The notes beneath the pieces are model-generated. The model was not told the origin of the DNA. It ran no database searches and saw nothing but the letters and a program-made list of their open reading frames with translations. This document shows positions 44,044-58,290 of a stretch of 64,000 nucleotides of DNA, piece after piece. A program made the position numbers and the translations under genes. This DNA comes from Mallotus nudiflorus (Eukaryota; Streptophyta; Magnoliopsida; Malpighiales; Euphorbiaceae), in the NCBI GenBank assembly GCA_947683625.1, contig CANTUR010000047.1, positions 2,666,001 to 2,730,000 on the forward strand, written 5' to 3'. The stretch's first letter is position 1, and every line of letters begins with the position of its first letter.

Positions 44044-46720
44044 TTGCCCCACCCTTTACCACCAGCTGCCATCAACTCTTCCCTTCCTCCTCCACCTCCT
44101 TGCTGCCAGTAGAATCGCCTGTCGCCGCTGGGATTGTCGGATTTCTGAGAAGCTAAGAGTTGGATTCCTTGAACGTCGATGAGGATTCCAACCACCACAT
44201 CCTTTCAAACCAGTCTCTTTCAAATGTCCTTGATTCGATGAGTCCATTTTTGAACTCCATTTAAGTTCAAAACCTCTAGATTTTTAGATATCTTTAATTT
44301 TTAGTTTATGTGTTTTAGGGTTTTTGAATTTTTTCAATTTGAATTAGGTTGATTCATGAAAACTTGTTTCACCAATACTATTTGTTGTAGCTCAAGCTTC
44401 TCAAATATATTTTTTGTGAGATTTTTTGAATTAATTTGAATTTTAGTTAATTTTTTATTATTTTAATATTAAATATTTAATTTTTGATAATTATGTTAAT
44501 TAATTATTTTTATTAAAAATTTAGTTGAATTTGTGTTTTTAATGTGAGTTAATAATTTTAGAATTATTAAAATGATTTTTGGTGAATTTATATAATTTTT
44601 AGGAATATTAATTATATTTTGCATATTTTGTATTATTGAGTTAATTGTCTAATTTTGGGAAAATTATAGTTAAATATTATGTTTTAGATGGTTTTAGAAT
44701 TATTTAGAGTATTAAAATGATTTTTATAAATTATAAACTATTTTTAACTAATTAATACTAATTTTTGAAAATTATATTCTAATAATATATTATTTACTAA
44801 ATTGGTGATTAAATGGATTTTTAATAAGTTTTAATATATATTTATGCTATTTAAGCTTTTTGAATATGTAAAAGTGAATTTTTACTATTTTATGTTGAAT
44901 TTATTGAAAAATTGGATTTTTATTAATATTATATTATTATTTGGAATTTTTATTTAATAATTGTGAAAATAATTGTATTTGGTGTTTTATTGTTTAAATA
45001 TATTATATTTTGGTGTTTTGAGGATATTTATGGAATTTATTATTTTTAATATTTTTATTATTTTAAATGTATTTTTGATGAATTTGTGAATCTTGGTTGG
45101 GAGTTGTGCAGTTCGAGGTCCCAACCCGTGTTAGAAGTGTGTTTTTCTTGCAAGATCGGCTCCACTTTTTAGTAGAGATATGTCCATTTTACATAGAAAG
45201 TTCTACCAAATTTTTAATAGAATTTTCATAAAACGTGACATCGAGTTGATTCTGAATTTTCGTATTTGTTTAAGTTTCATATTCCTAGATCGAATGTCTT
45301 TTAGAAGTATAAGTTAGATTTATTCTGATTGTTATTATTATTTATTTTCTAGTTGCACAGAGATTGAGGCCTATTGGACTGGGACTGTCGAGCCAATCTC
45401 GATGAGCGCAAAATTATGAGTTATTATTTTATATTTACATCGCATATATAATGCATGATATTTAGATATATTTATACATGTTTTTAATGTGTATTTATAC
45501 ATGAATTTTTTTATTAAATATTTTAGTATATGTTAGGTATATTTTCAGTATATTTTTGGTATATTTCAATATATATGCATGTTATATTTTCAATATATAC
45601 TTAGAATATTTTTTTTATATTCATGGTTTATATTTGGTATATTTATGGTTGATTTTAGATTTATATAGCATATATATACTTGAAATATACTTAGTATATT
45701 TTTGGTATATTTCTAGCATATATATGGTTTATTTTATTATTATGAATGTTATTATGTTTAAGTATACAGTATTTATTTCCCATATGTATATTGAATTTTA
45801 TTTGAAGGATATCAATAGAACATGCTACCTAGTGGGCAACACTAGGACCATGTACATACCGATGCGATAGATTTTAAGGATGAGTTATTAAATCACTTGA
45901 GGTGACATTTATTTGATTGATTAACTTTGAGATTGATGTGATTGAGTAGTGTGATTGAGTAGTGTGATTGCTAGAGCTCAGTTGACCTAGTATCTCAGGG
46001 CCAATCATACTGATAATGAGACTGCTGGAGCTCGGTTGACTTAGTGTCTCGGGGCCAGTCTACTGTCCAAAATGGAATAAGAGAATTAATTTGGAATTAA
46101 GTGAGCCTGTATGCTTAGAGAGATATTTTTGGTTGAGGTTGCAAATTATTAGGTTTCTATTTGATCCTTCATCTAAATAAATATTTTTCAGCATTTATTA
46201 TACATAAAAGTGATTTTTAGCATCTATGTGAAATGCTTGTATATATTTATTATATATATTGATGCTTGGTTGCATGTGACATTAGGAGGTGCATACATAT
46301 ATAATATAATAATTCACTTAGTGAGGTCTGAATCCCCTCAGTTGTTTATTTTATAGGAGATTCTTCTTCCCCAAACCTCAGTAGTAGGCCCATATGCTGG
46401 ATTTCTTCAGCCCCGGCTGGTTTATCTAAATTACTTATCTGACTTTTATTGTATTCTAGAAAACTGCAATAGTAGCGTTTGTATCTGTAGAATGGTTTTT
46501 TTTATGTCAGAGACTTTTCTTTGAATATTGTATGTAAATATTTTATTTTATAATATGACATAAGTATGTATTTTTATATTAATTTAAGATTTTAATTATG
46601 GTGTATTTTATTTATTTATTTATTGCATGCTTTTTTTTTCTAAGGCTTGCTACGGGTTCTGGATTCAAAAGAATTCTCATTCCTTAGCATCGGTTATGAC
46701 TCTTGGTTTGGGTCATGACA
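44044..46720 (+). repeat. 5' LTR of element F, truncated at its start
   Basis: Aligns with the 3' LTR from about 55650 onward, starting at the GC-rich CCCCACCCT part, and ends GGTCATGACA. Hairpin 1 keeps GGTTGGG with CCCAACC (45095-45101, 45120-45126). The twin hairpins are near 45968-46070. Roughly the first 490 bp of a full LTR are missing. Confidence 0.85.
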
Positions 46721-46724
46721 AAGT

Positions 46725-46736
46725 TGATATCAAAGC
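46725..46736 (+). other. Decayed primer binding site of element F
   Basis: TGATATCAAAGC is four bases after the LTR and differs from the initiator-Met tRNA complement TGGTATCAGAGC at two positions, both G to A. Confidence 0.75.
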
Positions 46737-46922
46737 GAAGTTTGTATTAGAGCCCTAGGTTATTAGTGTTGTGGACCTAGGTTTTTATAGTTGTGTTTTC
46801 TTTAAAACTACTGCAGTTTAATTAGGTTCGAGTATGTCTTCAATAAGTTTTCTTGATTTAGTATTCCACGTAATCCTTAGCTTGTCTGTTTTATCTGAAT
46901 CTTTTTGGTTTGTCTTTTCAGA

Positions 46923-48633
46923 ATGAGGAGGCGAGCACGTGTTGCTTCACCAGTCATTAAGGCTGAGGATGATGAGTCCTTTCAGGATGAGGTTTTACCT
47001 CCTAAGCCATCAGTGAGGCGCAGAGGTCGAGGTAAAGGTAGACCTCGAAGAGCGACAGGTCACCATAGACAGCGTGAGCTATAGGATGAGGAACTTGTAA
47101 AGCCTGAGTACAAGGAAGTTATGATACCTCCAGTTCCACCACCGTTACAACCTGCCTATCAATAGGGTAAGTCTGACCCTAAAGCAGCACTATTCTATGC
47201 CAGAGTTGGTTAGATAGCTTTCGATGGGACGTCAGATCCATTAGATTTTCTACATGTGATTGAGATGAGGACTCAAACTGCTCAAACCGAGTACTGGTGG
47301 ATCATGATCGTAAAGTTATATGTTAAGGGACTAGCTCTGGACTGGTTTATTCAAATGATTCAGTCGTACATGATAATGATGACCTGGGCTCAGTTCAGAG
47401 AGAGATTCATGAGGAGATTCTACCTAGAGCCACTTCATATGAGCTACAGACTTTGGTTGACAAGCATCACCAGAGGTGACAGATCTATCGAGGACTACAC
47501 TAGAGACTTTCTTTGATATAGCAGATATGCAGAGGATCTGAAGAGAGATCAGTATTTTACAGTTACTATATACGTCACTGGTTTGGGTTTTGCATTTGCT
47601 GGGATGCCTACTGTGGGCCTTACTCTGAAGTCAGTGATAAAGTTAGCCAAGGAGATTGAGTTAAGATTAGTCAGGCAAGGAGCTATGCCTAAATATTATC
47701 AGTTGGGTATTCAGTCAGGAGGATTTCAGACTTCTCCATATTCAACCTTTCAAATTGGTTCGAGTAGTTAGCAGAGAGGCTCAGTGCAACAGAGCCAGAG
47801 GTAGCAGTGAGTGCATAGGAGTAGTAGACATGGACATAGGTGATAGCACAAATCAATTAGATTTGGGTCAGGTGCTTCTAGCAGCAGTAGTGGTCGGAGC
47901 TCAGGGTCAGCAACTAGTGTCTGTCAGACTTGTGGTAGAGTCCATTAAGGGCCATATTATATGGTGCCATTGACTTATTTTCGATGCAGATAGATAGGAC
48001 ACTTCACTAAATCATGTCCCTATTCTAGTTTTTAGCCACAGCAGTTTTCGTAACAGTCGATTGCCAGTGCAGCACCAGTTCCTTTTTAGTTACCTCTAGC
48101 TTAGTACCCAAGTTCGACTCAGATTTTTGTTCAGCAGGGACATGGTAAAGGTACCAGAACAGGGGCTAAAGGTTTTTGCCAGGCTTCTACCAGTCAACAG
48201 GGAGGTTGAAGTCAGGCCAGGGTTTTCCACCTCACTCAATAGGATGCACATGCATATAATGCCGTCGTGGTAGGTATTATTCCTGTTTCTTACCTGGATG
48301 CTTAGGTTTTGTTTGATCCAGGTGCCACACTTTCCTTCGTATCACCTATGTTTGCTTCGAAGTCATGTTGGCAAGCTTCGAGGATGGCTTTTCCCTATCT
48401 GTCGCCACTCCTCTAAGCGATTTGCTGGACACTGGCATTATTCTTTCTGGTTATCCAGTGTTTATCGGAGGTAGAGAATTGCCAGCAGATTTAGTGTTGT
48501 TGGATGTGATGGAGTTTAATATGATTTTGGGTATGGATTGGTTGTCTCAACACTATACCGTTGTGGATTGTCAGAGTAAAAAGATAATTTTCAGAATTCC
48601 AGATTATGGGTAATAAGAGTTTTGCACCTCAGA
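46923..48633 (+). pseudogene. gag and protease remnant of element F
   Basis: Starts MRRRARV like elements A and B and follows their gag, but with at least ten stops. The remaining open stretches are 47256-47516 and 47583-47771. The zinc knuckle (47976-48017) has lost its first cysteine (tyrosine) and contains a stop. The protease region near 48296-48345 has a stop before the FDPGAT motif and a frame disruption beyond it. Solo LTR G interrupts it at 48639. Confidence 0.88.
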
Positions 48634-48638
48634 ATCTC

Positions 48639-51598
48639 TATAATAACCCGAATATTTTAAATTATTTTTTTTACATATAAATTACTTGGGTTTTTAATGA
48701 TATTAAGTATTTTATTTTATGTTGTTATTATTGATATATTAAATTGTATATTTAAATACTAAATTTAAAATTCTATTGAGAATTATTCATATTATTATTT
48801 TTACATCATTTTATTTTTATGCGAAAACATTATTATTTTAATTGTCATAATATATTTTTATATATATACATAGCAATATTATTATTTATAGCATTATTTT
48901 AACTAGGGTTATTGTTTTATTGTAGTTATATGTATATATACATGGGTTATGTATATATATTTATTTTGGTACTTGTACTTGGTGTATATATATATATATT
49001 TATTTATTTATGGATAAGTTTACCATATATATAAGTGTGTGGTTTGAACATAAGTGGTAAAATGCTCCAATTTCAGTCCATCTTGCCCCCCTTCCTTCTT
49101 GCTGTCCCATTTCTCCTTTTCTTCCTCTCCCATTTTTGTCCATTTTTTTCTTCATACTCACTCCTTTTCTCGGTGCTATCCCTCCCAGCAACACCATAAG
49201 CCCTCACGTTATCACCACCATCTGTTCTTCTCCTCTTTGTTATGTCTTCTCTGTGGCAATTATAAAGCAGCAACATAGAAGGCAACAACCTTCTTCTTCC
49301 TTGTGGTGATAGTAACAATAGCCTTCTTCTCCTCCTCTCATCGAAGACAAGCACCAGGCCTTCCCATGATCTTGGCTTTACTTTAGATGAGTTCTAGGTT
49401 AGTTAGTTAGAGTTGTTATGATTAATTTTAGTTGATTTAGGTTATGAGTTAGTTGAATTAGTTGATTGTGTGTTGATTTGATTTTTGGTTAATTTTGGGT
49501 TGATCTATATATATATATATATATTTGATCTAAATTATTTTGGTTGATTTTGGTTATGGGTATATATGAAAATGATTTATGTTGGTTAAATTGATTTTAT
49601 GGAATTTTATATATTTATTTGGATATTGTAAGTTTTATTTATATTTTGTTAATGTTATTAATTAATTATATTCGGTTGAAGATGTGAGTCAATTGGGGTT
49701 AATAAGTTAAGTTAGTAATTTAAGTGGAAATAAAATAATTTTTGATAATTTTTTAGGTATTATTATTATTTTGTGAATTTTGAAATAATAGGTAAATAGT
49801 ATGTTTTTGTTGATATTATAGTTAAATATTATGTTTTAGTTAATTTTGAGATAAAATGTGCTATTAAAATAATTTTTATAAATTATTTACTATTTTTAGT
49901 TAATTAATACTAATTTTCAGAAATTATATTCAAATAATAAATTAATTGTTGTTTTGTGATTTAAATGAGTTTTGAATTAATATTATAGTATATTTAAACT
50001 ATTTGAACAATTAAATGTTGAATGTAACTATTTTAGGTCAATTATTTGAGAAATTGGTTTTTATTAATATTGTACAATATTTGATATTTTATTAGTTAAT
50101 TTGTGATAATTTTGGAATATTATGTAAATAATAAATTTATTTATTATTTTAAGCTTAAATGGGTATTTCATAATTTTTATGATGTTAAATTGTGATTTTA
50201 ATAATTATTTACAATTTATGTTAATTTAATCGTAAAATGGGAATTTTATTCCATTTATGAATTTTATTATCAAATATTATTTAAAAATTAGAATTTTATG
50301 TCTTAGTTGGAAAATAAAGGTTTTTTTAATATTTTTATGAATTTTGATGATTTTTATTATTTTACTATTTAATATTGTTGGTTTGTGATTATGAACCTCA
50401 ATTAGAAATTGTGCAGTTCGCGATCCCAACCTGAGGTATTGTGCATCTGTGGATTTTAGAAGTGTATTTTCTTTGTAGGATCGGTCCTACATTTGTAGGG
50501 AGACGTCTATTTTACAAAGGAGACTCTGTTGAATTTTTGGTAGATTTCTTGTAAAACATGACAACCGGTCCGAGTCTAATTTTGGAATTTTGATCGAGTC
50601 TTTCTATAGTAATCCTAGAAGCATAAAGTTAAAAATTTATTCTGATTTATTATTATTTATTTTTCTAGTTGCGCCAAGACCAAGGCCTATCGAACTAGGC
50701 CTGTGTAGTCAGTCTAGAAAAGTGCAAACAAGTGAGTTATTATACTATATATGCATTGCATTTAGGATTCATGAATAAGGATTTTACATTTTATTTTATG
50801 TCTAAATGTGATTTATGTATTAAATAGTTTAGTATATTTTCAGTTTATTTTTAGTATATCTTTGGTATATTTAGGGTTTATTTTGATATATGCATGTTAT
50901 ATAATTAGGTATATTTATAGTATATTTTTGATATATTTCAAAATAAATGCATGTTATATTTTCGATATATATACTTAGAATGTTTTAGTATATTATTGGT
51001 TTTTAATTAGTATATTTTTTATGGTTGATTTCGAATTTATTTAACATATATATACTTGAAATATACTTAGTTTATTTTAGGTATATTTCTTGTATATATA
51101 TGGTTTATTTTGTTATTATAAATGTTTTTATGCATTATTTATTTTCCATATGTATGTTTAATTTTAATTGAAGGATATCAATAGAATTTGCTACCTAGTG
51201 GGCAACACTAAGACCGAGTTGGTACCGGTGCGATAGATTTTAGGGTTGAATTATGATATCATTTTAGGTAATATTTGATTGATAGATTATTGAGATTAAT
51301 GTGATTGAGTAGTGTGGTTGCTGGAGCTTGGTTGACCTAGTGTCTTCGGGTCAATCACACTAACAATCAGATTGCTAGAGCTCAGTTGACTTAGTGTCTT
51401 GGGGTCAGTCTACTATCTAAAATGGAATAAGTGAATTACCTTAGAATTAAGTGAGTCTGCATGGCTAGAGCGGTATTATTGATTGAGGTTGCGATTAAAT
51501 AGGGTTCTATTTGATCCTTCATATATTAAAATAAATGTTTTCTGCATTTATTACATATAAAAAAGCAAAGTTTGACATTTGTGTGAAATACATGTGTA

Positions 51599-51645
<47 letters not shown>

Positions 51646-52104
51646 CCTAACTGTATATGGTTTAGATTGCATATATATATATTATAATAATTCACTTAGT
51701 GAGGTCTGACCCCCCTTAATTATTTTTTTCAGGAGATCTTATATTGTCAGACCTTAGTAATAAAGCTCTTTGTCAGTATTCTTTTGCCCCAGCTAGATTA
51801 TGTAAAATTTATATTTAAACTCTAATTTGTATCTTAGAAACTACTGTAGTAGTGTTATTGTATCAGAAGAGTATTATTTTATTCTTGATACTTTATATCC
51901 AATATATTGTATGAACATCTTTTATTTATGAAAGGATATTGAGTATTTATATTTATATATATAATTTGAAAAATTTTAATTCAATCATACTTTTTATTTA
52001 TTTACTGCATGTGCTTTTATTTTTTAAGGCTTGCTACGGGTTCTGAATTCGAAAGAATTCCTGTTCCCTAGCGCTAGTCATTATTCTCGAGTTGGGTCGT
52101 GACA
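48639..52104 (+). mobile_element. Solo LTR G, diverged Tekay-like
   Basis: 3,466 bp flanked by the perfect duplication ATCTC (48634-48638 and 52105-52109) within element F pol. It starts TATAATAACCC, so the canonical TG has become TA by a G-to-A change, and ends GTCGTGACA. Hairpins 1 (50396-50436) and 2 (50486-50499) show paired changes relative to other LTRs. An AT microsatellite lies at about 51605-51641. A pyrimidine-rich, GC-richer stretch is at 49070-49370. Confidence 0.92.
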
Positions 52105-55102
52105 ATCTCATCTCCGCTATCACGTCCAGGAAGATGCTGAGGAAGGGTTGTCAAGGATATTTGGCATTAGTTAAGGATACTTTAGTGGAGAAGTTATCAC
52201 TCACCGATGTTCCTATTGCCTATGAGTTTCCTGATATTTTTCTTGAGGAGTTACCAAGTTTACCACCTCACATAGAGATTGAGTTCTATATAGATGTGGT
52301 TCCAAGCACCACTCCTATTTTGATGCTACCCTATAGAATGGCTCTTGAAAGAGTTAAAGGAGTAGTTCCAGGAATTACTGGATAAGGGTTTTATCAGACC
52401 CAGTATTTCTCCTTGGGGTGCACCAATCCTGTTTGTGAGGAAGAAGGATGGTACCCTGAGACTATGCATAGATTACAAAGAGCTGAATAAGGTGATAGTG
52501 AAGAACAAGTATACTCCCCTGAGCATAGATGATTTGTTTGATCAGCTTCAGGGTGCATAGTTCCTTTCTCAGATTGACTTGAGGTCGGGTTATCATCAGT
52601 TGCAGATCAGTGAAGCAGATGTTCCTAAAACGGCATTATGCACTCGTTATTGCCACTATGAGTTTTTGGTGATGTCATCTGGGTTGACTAATGCACTAGC
52701 TGCCTTTATGGATCTGATGAATAAGGTATTCAAACCATTTATGAATCGGTTTATGGTAGTCTTTATTGATGATATATTAGTGTATTCGAAGAGTATGGAG
52801 GAGCGCATATATCACTTGAGGACTGTACTGCAAACACTGAGAGAACATTAGCTTTATGCTAAATTCTTGAAGTGTGATTTCTGGTTAAAGAGTGTTGCAT
52901 TCCTTGGACATGTAGTGTTTAAAGATGGTATCTAGGTTCATCCACAGAGATTGAGGCAATGTCTGAGTGGCCTAGACTGACTACAGTTATAGAGATTCAT
53001 AGTTTTCTAGGTTTAGCTAAGTATTATAGGAGATTTGTGTAGGATTTTTCTAGAATTACAACTCCTATGACTCGCTTGACTCAAAAGAATATGAAGTTTG
53101 AGTGGTCAGACGCTTGTGAGAATAATTTTCAGTTATTGAAGGAGAAATTTACCACAATTCCAGTTTTGGCTTTGACCAATAGAGTAAATAAGTTTATTGT
53201 GTATTATGATGCCTCTAGAGTTAGCCTAGGTTATGTATTAATGCAGAATGATGGGGTGATAGCTTATTTAAGGCAGTTGAAGAAGCATGAACAAAATTAT
53301 CCTACCCACGACCTAGAGATGGTTGTAGTGATTTTTGCTCTCAAGATTTGGAGACATTATCTATAGGAGGTGACTTATAAGATTTTTATTGATCACAAGA
53401 GCCTTAAAAACATTTTTTAGCAGAGAGATATGAATCTAAGGTAGAGGAGATGGTTAGAGCTCCTGAAGGACTATGGTTATAAGATTCTCTATCATCCAAG
53501 CAAAGCTAATATAGTAGCAGATGCCTTGAGTAGGAAGTCCTCAGGTAGTCTTGCTCATATCAGTGTGGAGAGGAGACCGTTGATCCAAGAGTTGCACCAG
53601 TTAGTGGATCAAGGTCTGATGATGAAGATGAGTAGATCTGGTGGACTCTTAGCTCAGTTCAGAGTTCGATCTGTGCTGAGAGATAGGATTAAGGCAGTTC
53701 AGGGCTGAGATCCTATTCTAGCAAAGCTTACAAAGAATATTCATGTAGGGAAGTTCACTGATTTCATACTTGATGAGGATGGTATTTTGTGGATCAGTGC
53801 TAGGTTGTATGTTCCTGATGTGGATAATTTAAGAGAAAAGATCCTTGAGGAAGCACATTCCATAGGCTACAACGTACATCCGAGTGTCACTAAGATATAC
53901 TACAGTATCAGAGACTTATAGTAGTGGGATGGACTAAAGAAGAATGTAGTTAATTTTGTTGCTAAGTGCTTGACATGTCAGCAGATGAAAATTGAATATT
54001 AAAAGCCTTCTAGGAAGCTTCAGCCATTTCCTATTCCTGAGTGGAAATGGAAGAGAATTTCTATGGATTTTGTGGTTAGTTTACCTCGTTTTAAAGATGG
54101 ACACGATTCCATCTGGGTGATTGTAGATAGGTTGACTAAGTCTACTAATTTCTTGCCTATTAAAGCCACTTATTCTATAGCTAGATTGGCAAAGCTGTAT
54201 GTTAAGCATATTGTGTGCCTTCACAAAGTACCTATGTCCATTGTATTTGATAGAGGTTTAATGTTTACCTCTCATTTTTTTGTAGAAGTTACAAGAAGCA
54301 ATGGGCACCAGGCTTGATTTTAATACTACTTTTCACCCTCAGATAGATGGTCAGTCTAAAAGGATAATCCAAACACAGAAAGATATGTTAAGGATGTGTG
54401 TATTAAATCTGGGAGGTAGTTGGAATAATCATTTGTCACTTATAGAGTTTGCATATAATAACAGCTACCATAGCAGTATTAGGATGGCACCGTATGAGGC
54501 TTTGTATGGAAGGAAATGTAGATCCCCTTTGAGTTAGTATGAGATTGGGGAGAGAGCATTGACTGGACCTGAGATGGTTCAGAATACCATTGAGAAGATT
54601 GTTATGATTAAGAGGAGACCAGAGACCGCAGTTAGCAGATAAAAGAGCTATGCGGATTCGAGACGCAGAGATGTGGAATTCCAGGTTAGAGACTATGTGT
54701 TTCTAAAGGTGTCTCCTATGAAGGGTGTGATGAGATTTGGCAATAAGGGTAAGCTTGCACCGAGATATATTATACCATTTGAGATTCTAAAGAGAGTGGG
54801 TATGATTGCATATCAGTTGGTTTTGCCTTTGGGTTTTTCTCAAGTGTATTTAGTGTTCCATATCTTGATGCTGAAGAAGAATATTTCAAACCCTTCACAC
54901 GTGTTGCAACCTGATAAAAGTGAATGAAGACTTGACATTCGAGGAGGAACCTATTACAATTGTTGACTATCAAGTTCGTTAGTTGCATCCGAAGCAAATT
55001 CTAATGGTCAAGGTGTTGTGGTGAAGCAACAATGTAAAGGAGCATACTTAGGAGACTAAAGCAGAGATGCGAGTTTTTTATCCTTATGTCTTTCCTCGAT
55101 GA
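52105..55102 (+). pseudogene. pol remnant of element F (RT, RNase H, integrase, chromodomain)
   Basis: Continues from 48633. Reverse transcriptase retains FIDD at 52762-52773, and RNase H begins near 53200. The integrase zinc-binding region is near 53855-53985 and the catalytic core spans 54063-54540. Chromodomain-like sequence ends at TGA 55100-55102. Numerous stops (for example TAG at 52558-52560 and 53364-53366) and at least several frame shifts interrupt it. The many differences from A and B match its older age. Confidence 0.88.
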
Positions 55103-55148
55103 CTCTTATTTCTATTCTTTTTCTTTGAATTCGAAGACGAATTCTTAT

Positions 55149-55160
55149 AAGGAGGGGAGA
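55149..55160 (+). other. Polypurine tract of element F
   Basis: AAGGAGGGGAGA sits just before the 3' LTR start at 55162. It is a variant of the tract in A and B. Confidence 0.85.
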
Positions 55161-55161
55161 T

Positions 55162-55382
55162 TGTAAAGACCCAGTATTTTAAATTAAATAATATTATTTC
55201 GAGATATGTAGTATTAATAATTCTAAATTTTATTCATATATTATCATTGTTAATTGTTGATAATATTTACATATTTTATTTTTAGGAATTATTTACGTAA
55301 AATAATTTATTTTTACATAATATTGTTATTATTATTAATTTTATTATTATTATTGTTAATATAGTTGTTGTTGTTGTTGTTG

Positions 55383-55458
<76 letters not shown>

Positions 55459-58290
55459 ATTAGATGAAGGGCATTTTGGTAAATTCATAATTAAAAAAAT
55501 TAGAAAAGTTAAAAAATTTCAGGTTAACACCTTACCTTCTCTCCTTCTCCTTCTCCTACTCCTTCTTCCCCTTCTCCTTCTTTTTCTTTTTTTTTTCTTT
55601 TTCTTTTTCTTCTTCTTCCACTATCATTCTCTGCCAAATCACGCTGGACCGCCCCACCCTCTACCACCGGTCGCCATCAACTCTTCCCCTCCTCCTTCAC
55701 CTCCTTGCTGCCAGCAGAACCACCTGCCACCGCTGGAACCGCCGGATTTCTGAGAAGCCGAGAGTTGGATTCCTTGAACGCCAGTGAGGTTCCAGCCACC
55801 CCATCCCTTTAAACTGGTCTCTTTCAAACTTCCTTGATCCGGTAAGTCCATTTTCTAGCTCCGTTTGAGCTCAAAACCTCTAGATTTTTAGATATCTTCA
55901 ATTTTTAGTTTATATGTTTTAGGGTTTTTGAATTTTTTTGAACTTGAATTAGGTTGATTCATGAAAAATTGTTTCACCAATGTTGTTTGTTGTAGCTCAA
56001 GCTTCTCAAATATATTTTTTTGTGAATTTTTTTGAATTAATTTGAATTTTGGTTAATTTTTTATTATTTTAATATTAAATATTTAATTTTTGATAATTAT
56101 GTTAATTAATTATTTTTATTGAAAATTTAGTTGAATTTGTGTTTTTAATGTGAGTTAATAATTTTAGAATTATTAAAATGATTTTTGGTGAATTTATATA
56201 ATTTTTAGGAATATTAATTATATTATTTATATTTTGTATTATTGAGTTAATTTTGTAAGTTTGTGAAAATTATAGTTAAATATTATGTTTTAGATGGTTT
56301 TAGAATTATTTAAAGTATTAAAATTATTTTTATAAATTATTTACTATTTTTAACTAATTAATACTAATTTTTGAAAATTATATTCTAATAATATATTATT
56401 TACTAAATTGGTGATTAAATGGATTTTTAATAAGTTTTAATATATAGTTATGCTATTTAAGCTATTTGGATATGTAAAAGTGAATTTTTACTATTTTATG
56501 TTGAATTTATTGAAAAATTGGATTTTTATTAATATTATATTATTATTTGGGATTTTTATTTATTAATTGTGAAAATAACTGTATTTAGTGTTTAATTGTT
56601 TAAATATATTATATTTTGGTGTTTTGAGGATATTTATGGAATTTATTGATTTTTAATATATTTATTATTTTAAATGTATTTTTGGTGAATTTGTGAATCT
56701 CGATTGGGAGTTGTGCAGTTCGAGGTCCCAACTCGAAGCGTTGTTAAATCTGTGTTAGAAGTGTTTTTTTTTTTTTGCAAGATCAGCTCTATTTTTTAAT
56801 AGAAAAATGTCTGTTTTACAGAGGAAGTTCTGCCGAATTTTTGGTAGAATTATCGTAAAACGTAATGTCGGGTCCATTATGAATTTCCATATTTGTCTAA
56901 GTTTTGTATTCCTTGATCGAGTCTCTTGTAGAAGTAGAAGTTAGATTTATTCTTATTGTTATTATTATTTCTTTTCTAGTTGCACTGAGATCGAGACCTA
57001 TTGGACCGAGCCCGTCGAGACAGTCTCAAGGAGCGCAAAATTATGAGTTATTATTTCATATATACATCGCATATAGGATGCATGATATTTAGTATTCATG
57101 TTTTTAATATGTATTTATACATGAATTGTTTTGTTAAATGTTTTAGTGTATGTTAGGTATATTTCAATATATATGCATGTTATATTTTCAATATGTACTT
57201 AGAATATTTTGGATATATTCATGGTTTATATTCGATATATTTATGGTTGATTTTGGATTTATATAGCATATATATACTTGAAATATACATAGTATATTTT
57301 TGGTATATTTCTAGTATATATATGGTTTATTTCATTGTTATGAATGTTATTATGTTTAAGTGTGCATTATTTATTTTCCATATGTATATTAAATTTTATT
57401 TGAAGGATATCAATAGAACGTGCTACCTAGTAGGCAGCATTAGGACTGTATACGTACCGGTGCGATAGATTTTAGGAATGAGTTATTAGATCACTTGAGA
57501 TGACATATATTTGATTGATTGATTTTGAGATTGATGTGATTGAGTAGTGTGATTGTTGGAGCTCGATCGACCTAGTGTCTCAGGGCCAATCACACTGATA
57601 GTGAGACTACTGGAGCTCGGTTGACTTAGTGTGGCCAGTCTACTGTCCAAAATGGAATAAGAGAATTAATTTGTAATTAAGTGAACCTGTATAGCTAGAG
57701 AGATATTTTTGGTTGAGGTTGCGAATTATTAGGGTTCTTCATCTAAATAAATATTTTTCAACATTTATTATACATAAAAGTAATTTCAGCATCTGTGTGA
57801 AATGTCTGTATATATTTATTATATATACTAATGCTTGGATGCATATGACATTAGGAGGCACATGTATATATAATATAATAATTCACTCAGTGAGGTATGA
57901 CCCCCCTTGGTTGTTTATTTTACAAGAGATTCTTCTTCCTCAGACCTCAGTAGTAGGCCCATACATCGGACTTCTTCAACCCTGACTATTTTATGTAAAT
58001 TACTTATCTGATTTTTATTGTATTCTAGAAAACTGCAATAGTAGCATTTGTATCTATAGAATGGTTCTTTTTTATGTCAGAGACCTTTCTCTGAATATTA
58101 TATGTAAATATTTTATTTTATAATATGACATAAGTATTTATTTTTATATCGATTTAAGATTTTAATTATGGTGTATTTTATTTATTTATTTATTTATTTA
58201 TTGCATGCTTTTTTTCTAAGGCTTACTACGGGTTCCAGATTCAAAAAAATTCTCGTTCCCTAGCGCCAGTCATGACTCCTGGTTTGGGTC
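55162..58290 (+). repeat. 3' LTR of element F
   Basis: Starts TGTAAAGACCC and ends GGTTTGGGTC, where the expected six final bases ATGACA are replaced by the start of LTR H, so H probably inserted 6 bp before its end. It contains the compound microsatellite at 55364-55457, a pyrimidine tract near 55530-55620, a GC-rich stretch at 55640-55860, and hairpin 2 in the form TCTATT with AATAGA (56788-56803). Confidence 0.87.
55364..55457 (+). repeat. Compound (TTG)n(TTA)n microsatellite
   Basis: About eight TTG units are followed by more than twenty TTA units. It lies in the AT-rich start of the F 3' LTR. The corresponding part of the F 5' LTR is missing, so it cannot be compared. Confidence 0.95.

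Larger units (their letters stand above)
44044..58290 (+). mobile_element. Old Tekay-like element F, truncated and interrupted by solo LTR G
   Basis: Contains a 5' LTR lacking about its first 490 bp, a primer site, degenerate gag-pol, a polypurine tract and a 3' LTR. The two LTRs are recognisably related, but with many substitutions and indels. The left edge is fused to the copia reverse transcriptase; the right edge stops six bases short of the expected CA end, where LTR H begins. The LTRs start TGTAAAGACCC, a family different from A and B. This is one of the oldest elements in the window. Confidence 0.88.

Noticed and set aside
45556..45870. Tyr/Ile-rich open frame of 104 codons, also at 57193-57468
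   Set aside because: It occurs in both LTRs of element F because they are duplicates; the composition reflects TATATT-type repeats and it overlaps the conserved hairpin block.
55364..55457. Regular short repeats that might suggest an array such as CRISPR
   Set aside because: They are simple trinucleotide microsatellites without spacers, in a plant LTR.
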